Assembly: GCA_964606575.1 (NCBI GenBank)
Contig: CAZSHA010000035.1
Coordinates: 1-22,139 of the forward strand
From: RGIG4576 sp964606575
GTDB taxonomy: Bacteria > Bacteroidota > Bacteroidia > Bacteroidales > Muribaculaceae
Reading direction: 5' to 3'
DNA: 22,139 nt
Shown: in pieces, positions 1-5,700 of the stretch
Layout of the letters: the number at the start of each line of letters is the position of its first letter
Numbering within the stretch: the stretch's first letter is position 1
Notes under the pieces: generated by a model
What the model was told of the DNA's origin: nothing
Database searches by the model: none
Seen by the model: the letters and a program-made list of their open reading frames with translations, nothing else
Translations under genes and position numbers: made by a program

Positions 1-36
1 AACTATATTTCAATAATTTCAAAGGACAATTTCAGA

Positions 37-67
37 TTTTAATGGGACAGTAGTGGTATTATATATG
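37..67 (+). promoter_or_regulatory. weak candidate promoter upstream of the UpxY-like gene
   Basis: TATATATG at 60-67 differs by one base from the Bacteroides -7 consensus TAnnTTTG. TTTT at 37-40 differs by one base from the -33 TTTG element, and the spacer is 19 bases, within the usual range. This would start transcription near base 74 and give a leader of roughly 100 bases. Both elements are imperfect and the region is very AT-rich, so a chance match is quite possible. No inverted repeats marking an invertible promoter segment were found in bases 1-171, but the window begins here and an upstream arm could be missing. Confidence 0.25.
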
Positions 68-100
68 TATCAAGTAGCTGTTTAGTTCTACAAATATAAA

Positions 101-165
101 AAGGAGATTATGTAACATATTATGATTGAGTGTATAAAGAATCAAGTCTATCTCCTAGGAGGAGA
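101..165 (+). promoter_or_regulatory. leader with a hairpin that covers the ribosome-binding site
   Basis: The strong Shine-Dalgarno AGGAGG (157-162) lies in a short perfect hairpin: TCTCCT (151-156), loop AGG, then AGGAGA (160-165). An upstream AGGAGAT (102-108) is the exact reverse complement of ATCTCCT (150-156). It could pair with the same anti-Shine-Dalgarno arm and free the binding site. The two pairings exclude each other, which is the layout of a translational switch. Most genes in this window have no clear Shine-Dalgarno, so this strong and occludable one stands out. The structure is read from complementarity only; no folding energy was calculated. Confidence 0.4.
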
Positions 166-171
166 TGAAAA

Positions 172-768
172 ATGGAAGATATGTATTCAAATGATACAAA
201 GGAATACGAAAATGCTGATAAACAATCGCTTGTCAATGTGACAGACGACCGCGAAGCGTGTCAAAAAAGTTGGTTTGCTGTACTTATACAAATGAATACA
301 GAGAGAAAAGTAAGTTCTCAATTAGAAAAATTGGGCATTGAGAATTATGTTCCTACACAGACTGAAATTCGCCAATGGAGCGACAGAAAGAAAAAAATAG
401 ATAGGATTGTGATTCCAATGGTCGTTTTTGTCAGAACAGATAGGGAAACAGAAAAATTGCTTAGGACATACTCGTTTGTTTATAAGTTCATTTCTTATCC
501 AGGGCAAAATAATGCAGCAGTAATTCCCGAACATCAAATTGAGAATTTGAAATTTATGCTTAATCATGCAGATTCAAAAGTCGAAATAATAGATAAGGCA
601 TTAGAGGTGGGTGAAGAAGTGGAAGTTGTAAGAGGTCCGATGAAAGGACTTAGTGGAGAGTTATGTTATTTAGAAGACAATAAATCAATGGTTGTTATAC
701 GGTTAGATTTATTGGGATGTGCATGCGTGAATGTGAATAAAAAAGATATAAAAAGTAAAAACAGATAA
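172..768 (+). CDS. UpxY-like specialised NusG paralogue (transcription antiterminator)
   Basis: 198 residues. An N-terminal extension of about 32 polar residues precedes a NusG N-terminal (NGN) domain at about 33-131 that opens with the typical SWFAVLIQMNTERK. A KOW domain follows at about 144-190 (VGEEVEVVRGPMKGLSGEL). This matches the UpxY family of Bacteroides, which bind RNA polymerase through the NGN domain and promote elongation through long operons, classically capsule operons. Here no polysaccharide genes follow; the gene stands first in a long run of signalling and envelope genes on the same strand, which suggests it prevents early termination in that run. The ATG at 172 is supported by AGGAGG nine bases upstream. 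It is unlikely to be the housekeeping NusG, which normally sits beside ribosomal protein genes. Family call is firm; the target operon is inferred from position. Confidence 0.85.
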   Translation: MEDMYSNDTKEYENADKQSLVNVTDDREACQKSWFAVLIQMNTERKVSSQLEKLGIENYVPTQTEIRQWSDRKKKIDRIVIPMVVFVRTDRETEKLLRTYSFVYKFISYPGQNNAAVIPEHQIENLKFMLNHADSKVEIIDKALEVGEEVEVVRGPMKGLSGELCYLEDNKSMVVIRLDLLGCACVNVNKKDIKSKNR

Positions 769-779
769 AAAATTTGGTT

Positions 780-1493
780 ATGAGTAGCAATAAGACTATT
801 ATTCCTGGAATGGAAGATGCTTACACAGAGCAATCATCAAATTTTGGTAAATTTGAAGCAAAAGCAAAAGATGGAACATGTGTACCGAACCCATTTGGCA
901 CAACCCCGACAGTTAATGATACACCTAATCATAAACCTATTGTAGGGTTCTTATATTCAATATCGAAATCCAGTTCTGGTGAGTTCTGGCCTTTACATAT
1001 AGGCTCAAACACTATAGGTCGTTCAGCTAATTGTGACGTGTGCTTGAGTGAAGCTACTGTATCTGAAGACCATGCAGTGCTTGTGGTTAGGCAAATGAAA
1101 AATCCTGAGAAAATTATAGCTTCTATTTGCGATGCCCGTTCTACGTGTGGTACAATGATAAATGGAGAGAGTTTAGGATTTGACCAAAGAGAATGTTATA
1201 ATGGTGATATAATTACTATAGGTGAGCATTATGATCTGTATTTCATTTTAATTGATGCAAAACAGATTGGATTGAATGTTTGTCGTGATTTTATGTCAAC
1301 AAAACCTAGTGCCAATAGATTTGGTTTTCCGCCTCCGAATGCACCGCAAGGACCTTATGCCACTCCTGCTCCTGAGAATGGTACTCAAGCCTATGTCCCT
1401 GGAAATACCGAACCGCAAGGCGGAACAGTTGGCTTAAATGAGCCGGTAGAAAATAGACCAACTACTAAACCTGGTGGAACTATATTTATGTAA
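780..1493 (+). CDS. soluble FHA-domain protein
   Basis: 237 residues from the ATG at 780. An in-frame TTG at 774 would add two residues but is less likely. There is no signal peptide or membrane segment, so it should be cytoplasmic. An FHA domain spans about 74-155, with IGR at 79-81, SEDHA at 95-99 and CGTMING at 123-129, so the pThr-contacting Arg81 and Ser95 are kept. Flanks are low-complexity and rich in Pro, Gly and Thr. The N-terminus has TIIPG (6-10) and the C-terminus has GGTVGL (214-219) and ends GGTIFM; these Thr residues are plausible phosphorylation sites for the kinases just downstream, an inference. The start of the next gene lies 9 bases after the stop codon. Likely an adaptor that couples kinase output to binding partners, or itself a kinase substrate. 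Confidence 0.8.
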   Translation: MSSNKTIIPGMEDAYTEQSSNFGKFEAKAKDGTCVPNPFGTTPTVNDTPNHKPIVGFLYSISKSSSGEFWPLHIGSNTIGRSANCDVCLSEATVSEDHAVLVVRQMKNPEKIIASICDARSTCGTMINGESLGFDQRECYNGDIITIGEHYDLYFILIDAKQIGLNVCRDFMSTKPSANRFGFPPPNAPQGPYATPAPENGTQAYVPGNTEPQGGTVGLNEPVENRPTTKPGGTIFM

Positions 1494-1501
1494 TATCACA
1501 T

Positions 1502-3097
1502 ATGCTTATCAAGAGAATACAAGGCAGGGCTGAAAAGAGTAATGGTTATTATTACGAGTTCGATATGCACTCAAAACCGCTAGGTGAGGGTGGTATGGGA
1601 GTCGTGTATAAAGGTTATAAGATTTATGAGGCTACAGGAGATCGTAGGGTTGTTGCGATAAAAGCTATGCATGTAGACCTTCCTGCCGAAGTCTATGGAA
1701 GAGCAGAACGAGAAGCATCTATACGCTTGCGCAATGATAATCTTGTAGAGATGCTAGGATTCATATCTGAAATAGAAATAGATTCTTATGGAATGCAAAG
1801 AAATAGATACTATGTCGTAAGCGAGTATCTTAATGGTGTTGTACTTTCGGATTTATTAAAAGGTCACTTTAAAGATAAAGATGGTGTTGAGATTCCGTTT
1901 GCAAAGAAATTGTATACTGATTATGTTTCAAAGAGGGAAAGCACATCAATTGCCATTTTGAAATGTGTGTTATCTGGAATTTTAGCATTACATGATAATG
2001 GATATATTCATAGGGATATAGATCCTAGTAATATAATGGTGACCGATAACGGAACAATTAAGTTAATTGATTTTGGTATTGCAAAATATGTACGTTCGTT
2101 AGGTTCATTAGATAAATCGCTTACGTCAACAGGGAAGTTTATAGGTAAGGTTGAATATGCATCGCCAGAACTAATGCTTGGAGATGTGCGTAATCAGGGA
2201 TATCAAACTGATATATATGCTATAGGTATTTTATTTTATCAATTATTGGTGGGTAAGTTGCCTTTTACTGGAAGTATATATGATGTGTCGCAGATGCAAT
2301 TAAACAAGAAAGTCCCAGTAAGGAATATTGAAGATCCTCTATTGCGGAAAATTGTAAGAAAGGCGACAGAGAAAAAAATCCTTGATAGATATTCTTCGGT
2401 TGCTGAGTTGCGGGTAGATATAGATAAGGCGGAGAACACAACACAGAGCGTAGTAAGTCGCTATTGGAAACATATAGTTGTTACAGTTTTGTCGAGTGCT
2501 GCGTGTATTGGGATAATATTGTCTATGATAAAAGGCTCAGAAGTCCCAGATGAAGAAACGAATGTCGTCGATATAGTAGAAAATAATAATGATAAGGTTC
2601 AAAAAACTACGATAGTCGACGAAGTGGAAGACTATTCAGAAGATTTCAAAGATGCTTTAGCCAAATTGGACTCAAAAGATAAGCAAACAGCTACTGTTGG
2701 GCTAACTTTAATGAAAAAATTAGCGGAAAAGAATCATGTCGAAGCACAGAAAGAGTTAGGCATAACATATAGTATCTATGGTAAAGCTCAACCGCCGATT
2801 GTTAAAAATCGGAGGAAGATACTAAAATTGCCTAGTGACAGCTCGATAGATTTATCTATTGAATATTTAGAAAACATCAAGTCAGTTCAAGGGGTTTCTG
2901 CCGATGCTCTATATGTGTTAGGTTATAATTATTGGTGGAAACAGGACTATAAGAAAGGAGAAGAGGTGCTTTCAAAAGCTCAAAAGGTGCTTTCTGAGTC
3001 GGGACAAACCAATTATAACGGATATTCTAGAAGCGACTTAGAAGGTAAAATAAAAAGGTATTTATCCTTGTGTAAAGAGCAATTAAGGGGCAAATAG
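1502..3097 (+). CDS. membrane Ser/Thr protein kinase with exported C-terminal solenoid, HRDIDPSN type
   Basis: 531 residues. The eukaryotic-type kinase domain covers about 20-315: Gly-rich loop GEGGMG (28-33), ATP-anchoring Lys54 in VAIK, alpha-C Glu71, HRD at 170-172, Asn177, DFG at 190-192 and a long activation segment ending in SPE near 221. The catalytic loop reads HRDIDPSN, so the Lys usual at the fifth position (HRDxKPxN) is Asp. A membrane segment lies at about 324-342. The remaining 190 residues should be periplasmic and contain Sel1/TPR-like helical pairs (for example ALYVLGYNYWW near 470). The protein closely resembles the kinase encoded at 13616-15268, including an IPFA...Y insert at 131-141. 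Spacing of 8 and 9 bases to its neighbours supports co-transcription. Kinase fold is certain; activity is uncertain because of the Lys-to-Asp change. Confidence 0.9.
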   Translation: MLIKRIQGRAEKSNGYYYEFDMHSKPLGEGGMGVVYKGYKIYEATGDRRVVAIKAMHVDLPAEVYGRAEREASIRLRNDNLVEMLGFISEIEIDSYGMQRNRYYVVSEYLNGVVLSDLLKGHFKDKDGVEIPFAKKLYTDYVSKRESTSIAILKCVLSGILALHDNGYIHRDIDPSNIMVTDNGTIKLIDFGIAKYVRSLGSLDKSLTSTGKFIGKVEYASPELMLGDVRNQGYQTDIYAIGILFYQLLVGKLPFTGSIYDVSQMQLNKKVPVRNIEDPLLRKIVRKATEKKILDRYSSVAELRVDIDKAENTTQSVVSRYWKHIVVTVLSSAACIGIILSMIKGSEVPDEETNVVDIVENNNDKVQKTTIVDEVEDYSEDFKDALAKLDSKDKQTATVGLTLMKKLAEKNHVEAQKELGITYSIYGKAQPPIVKNRRKILKLPSDSSIDLSIEYLENIKSVQGVSADALYVLGYNYWWKQDYKKGEEVLSKAQKVLSESGQTNYNGYSRSDLEGKIKRYLSLCKEQLRGK

Positions 3098-3106
3098 ACA
3101 TAGTTT

Positions 3107-4099
3107 ATGTATAATTATTATCAACAAGTAGTTCAACGAGAAGGTGATCCCCGCATCTATCTCAATGTAAAAGGACAATGGTACTATTATGATCCCACTA
3201 GCACCCCTATGGGTAGTGGGGCTATGGGAACAGTCTATTTAGGATTTAGTTGTAATTCTCATCAAAGAATCGCCGTAAAAAGGGTTAAGGATGCGTACGC
3301 CAATAATAAGATGATAAGAGAAAGGGCAAGGCAAGAAGTTTCGCTTTCTTTCTCTCATCCTAATTTGGTTCAAATGATAGGCTTGTGTGAGGTTGCGCCT
3401 AATTATGGACCTATATTTATATTAAGCGGCTACGTGGCAGGTATAACACTGGATGTGCATGTAAGGGAACAGCTTAATCATTTGTCGCAGGAAGATAAGG
3501 TTGAAAAAATAGCTATTGAAATGTGCTGTGTGTTGGATGCACTTCAATATTTACATACAAGGGGAGTCGTCCACCGAGATGTCAAGCCTTCAAATATTAT
3601 GATTGAGAACGGTTCGGTGGTGAAATTGATGGATTTAGGAATAGCACGTTTAAACGGTGCTAATAAATATTCATCTTATGGATTTGTCGGAACACCTCAA
3701 TATGCGGCACCAGAGCAGATTTTGCGAGATTTCGACAATGCGGAAATTGGTCCTCAAGCCGATATATATGCGTTAGGCGTAACATTTTATGAACTGCTAA
3801 CAGGAAATAATCCATTTAAAACTGATAGTGAAGCTGAAATGCTATCAAAGCAAATAAAAATGAAACTTCCTTATGATAAGAAAATACCTAGAAGCTTATA
3901 TCATGTGATATTGAAAGCGACCGAGAAAAAAACGAACAAACGTTATAAGTCGGCGACTGAATTTAAATTTGCTATTCAGCATGTTCTTCAAAACGGTAAA
4001 AATGAAACATTTATATCGAAGTTATTTAGCTATTGGAAGTGGCTTGTAGCAGGTATAGCTACAATTATTGCAGTATTAACATTCTTATTTTTAATATAG
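3107..4099 (+). CDS. tail-anchored Ser/Thr protein kinase with canonical active site
   Basis: 330 residues. The kinase domain at about 30-295 has GSGAMG (36-41), Lys58 in AVKR, HRDVKPSN (156-163) with the catalytic Lys160 present, DLG at 176-178 (a common bacterial form of DFG) and the motif GTPQYAAPE near 195-203. A single hydrophobic segment (about 311-329) ends the protein, so it is anchored to the inner membrane by its tail with the kinase in the cytoplasm and has no periplasmic sensor. All key residues are present, so this is the most confidently active kinase of the three in the window. The phosphatase gene begins two bases after its stop, a spacing that implies translational coupling and fits a matched kinase/phosphatase pair. 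Its trigger cannot be an ectodomain and may be the other kinases or FHA proteins. Confidence 0.92.
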   Translation: MYNYYQQVVQREGDPRIYLNVKGQWYYYDPTSTPMGSGAMGTVYLGFSCNSHQRIAVKRVKDAYANNKMIRERARQEVSLSFSHPNLVQMIGLCEVAPNYGPIFILSGYVAGITLDVHVREQLNHLSQEDKVEKIAIEMCCVLDALQYLHTRGVVHRDVKPSNIMIENGSVVKLMDLGIARLNGANKYSSYGFVGTPQYAAPEQILRDFDNAEIGPQADIYALGVTFYELLTGNNPFKTDSEAEMLSKQIKMKLPYDKKIPRSLYHVILKATEKKTNKRYKSATEFKFAIQHVLQNGKNETFISKLFSYWKWLVAGIATIIAVLTFLFLI

Positions 4100-4101
4100 T
4101 T

Positions 4102-5076
4102 ATGGTTACACCTATTGATATAAAAGAAAAAACATTAGGTTTTATTGAGTCAAGGATAGGAGGGAGAAGCGAAAATCAAGATTCTGCAGGAATCAAAGAA
4201 ACACCTTTGGGCTATTTGATAGTCGTCTGCGATGGAATGGGGGGGATGCAAGGCGGTAGTGTCGCATCTCAGTTGGCAGTTCAAACGATATTAGAAACGG
4301 TTGCTTCTGCTGATAGCAAAGCCAGTCCCTCAAAGACTTTGATTGATGCTATAAAGAATGCCAATATGGCAATTATAGAGGAGGGAAAGCGTAACATAGA
4401 GTTGCAAGGTATGGGTACAACGGTAACAGTTCTTTTGTTAACACCATATTCAGCAATTATAGCTTTTGTTGGTGATAGCCGTGTGTATCAGTTAAGGAAT
4501 GGGAAGAAAGTATTTAGAACTTTTGATCATTCCATGGTATTTGAGATGGTAAAGAAAAAAGTTATATCGGAAGAGCAGGCGAGATTGTCGGCTCAGTCCA
4601 ATGTAATATTAAAAGCTCTTGGAATTGGGACAGAATTGGAAGTGGATATAACAGAGCGACCTTATCAGAAAGGTGACAGATTCGTCTTATGCAGTGACGG
4701 TTTCTGGGGGGCAATGCCTGAAGATGAGTTTATAAGGCATCTGTCGGAGAATAATCAAATAAATAAAATACTAGAATCAACTGCAAACGTGGTTGAGAGT
4801 ATAGGAAGGAACAGCGGTGCGGAATATGATAATCTAACGGCTGCTATTATAGAAGTGGATAAAAACTCAATATTAAAAGAGAAAATGAATAAAAAGGCAA
4901 AAATTGTTATCGCAGTATTGTCTATATTACTAGCGGTGAGTGTGATATTTAATATTTTCATGATAAATGGAAAAGTTGTAATTTGTAATAATGATAAACC
5001 AGTGATAGAAGTTTCTGCGGGTGTGAGTAATATCAATCTGAACAATCCGTCAGATTCTGCTGCTACCAATAATTAA
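4102..5076 (+). CDS. membrane-anchored PP2C-family Ser/Thr protein phosphatase
   Basis: 324 residues from the ATG at 4102. The reading frame is open further upstream to an ATG at 4033, but that overlaps the kinase gene by 67 bases and would add a non-conserved stretch, so 4102 is preferred. PPM/PP2C motifs appear in order: SENQDS (about 23-28), CDGMGG (43-48), GMGTT (103-107), GDSR (124-127), CSDG (197-200) and DNLT (243-246). The Asp residues in these motifs bind the two catalytic metal ions. One membrane segment (about 268-287) is followed by a short tail of about 37 residues predicted to be periplasmic, so the catalytic domain faces the cytoplasm. It should reverse phosphorylation by the neighbouring kinases; specificity is inferred from gene order. 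Confidence 0.92.
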   Translation: MVTPIDIKEKTLGFIESRIGGRSENQDSAGIKETPLGYLIVVCDGMGGMQGGSVASQLAVQTILETVASADSKASPSKTLIDAIKNANMAIIEEGKRNIELQGMGTTVTVLLLTPYSAIIAFVGDSRVYQLRNGKKVFRTFDHSMVFEMVKKKVISEEQARLSAQSNVILKALGIGTELEVDITERPYQKGDRFVLCSDGFWGAMPEDEFIRHLSENNQINKILESTANVVESIGRNSGAEYDNLTAAIIEVDKNSILKEKMNKKAKIVIAVLSILLAVSVIFNIFMINGKVVICNNDKPVIEVSAGVSNINLNNPSDSAATNN

Positions 5077-5096
5077 TAATTAATAATAAATTAAGG

Positions 5097-5684
5097 ATGA
5101 AAAAAATATATACAATTGGACGTGATTCAGGGTGCGATATTGTTATTCCTGATAATACTGATGTAACTAGCAGGTTGCATGCGACATTAAGAGTTGAATC
5201 GAATGGTAAGATTTATTTGACCGATCAAAGTCTTAACGGAACGTATGTTAATGGGATGAAAATGTCATCAAATGTGGAGATTCCTGTATCACGCAATGAC
5301 GTTGTTTCGTTTGCGCACATATACAATTTAGATTGGAATTTAGTCCCAAAACAGAAGAATGGAGCGATAGGTATTGTAATATCTATTATTGCGGTTATAG
5401 CAATATCGGCTGCGGGTATATATCTGTATCTATCATATAAAGATGTACCACAGAATCCAGAACCAGAAAAGCAAAACGTTAAGAAAGAAAGTCCAACACC
5501 TAAGGTTATTAAGAAAGATACCCCAGCTGTTAAGACTGATAATGATAATACAAAAACTGAAAAACCGGAAGTGACAGCTCCAGAAAAGCCAAAACAAAAA
5601 GAAGAAAAACCTCAAGAGGAGAAGAAGGAAGAAAAACCTCAAGAAGAAAAGAAAGAAGAAAATAATCCTATATTTATATACTAA
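5097..5684 (+). CDS. FHA-domain protein with one membrane span and Lys/Glu/Pro-rich tail
   Basis: 195 residues; ATG preceded by AAGGA. The FHA domain occupies about 1-75, starting almost at the first residue, with IGRD (7-10), SRLH (25-28), LNGTY (46-50) and VNG (51-53), so the phosphopeptide-binding Arg9 and Ser25 are intact. A membrane helix lies at about 89-112. The last 80 residues are disordered-looking, dominated by Lys, Glu and Pro, with two copies of a nine-residue unit EEKPQEEKK and a hydrophobic end, NPIFIY. If the FHA domain is cytoplasmic the tail lies in the periplasm, where it resembles the spacer region of TonB but lacks a TonB C-terminal domain. Probably a membrane platform that binds phosphorylated partners. 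No enzymatic domain is visible. Confidence 0.8.
   Translation: MKKIYTIGRDSGCDIVIPDNTDVTSRLHATLRVESNGKIYLTDQSLNGTYVNGMKMSSNVEIPVSRNDVVSFAHIYNLDWNLVPKQKNGAIGIVISIIAVIAISAAGIYLYLSYKDVPQNPEPEKQNVKKESPTPKVIKKDTPAVKTDNDNTKTEKPEVTAPEKPKQKEEKPQEEKKEEKPQEEKKEENNPIFIY
5601..5654 (+). repeat. two tandem 27-base repeats coding the Lys/Glu tail
   Basis: Two in-frame 27-base units, 5601-5627 and 5628-5654, each start GAAGAAAAACCTCAAGA and differ only in a few third-position A/G changes. They encode EEKPQEEKK twice. Gain or loss of a unit would change tail length without a frameshift. Confidence 0.8.
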
Positions 5685-5700
5685 TATAAACAAGAAACTT

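Noticed and set aside
1..171. Invertible promoter, common upstream of UpxY genes.
   Set aside because: No pair of inverted repeats flanking a promoter was found. A minus-strand TATATTTG (91-98 region) exists but has no partner -33 element.
774..779. TTG start of the soluble FHA gene.
   Set aside because: An ATG lies two codons downstream at 780; there is no Shine-Dalgarno that favours the TTG.
4033..4101. Upstream ATG for the PP2C gene.
   Set aside because: It overlaps the kinase membrane-anchor coding region and adds residues unlike any PP2C N-terminus; the ATG at 4102 starts just before the conserved domain.
5433..5693. Minus-strand frame rich in Phe and Leu.
   Set aside because: It is the antisense reading of the Lys/Glu repeat tail; its composition is an artefact of AAG/GAA codons.
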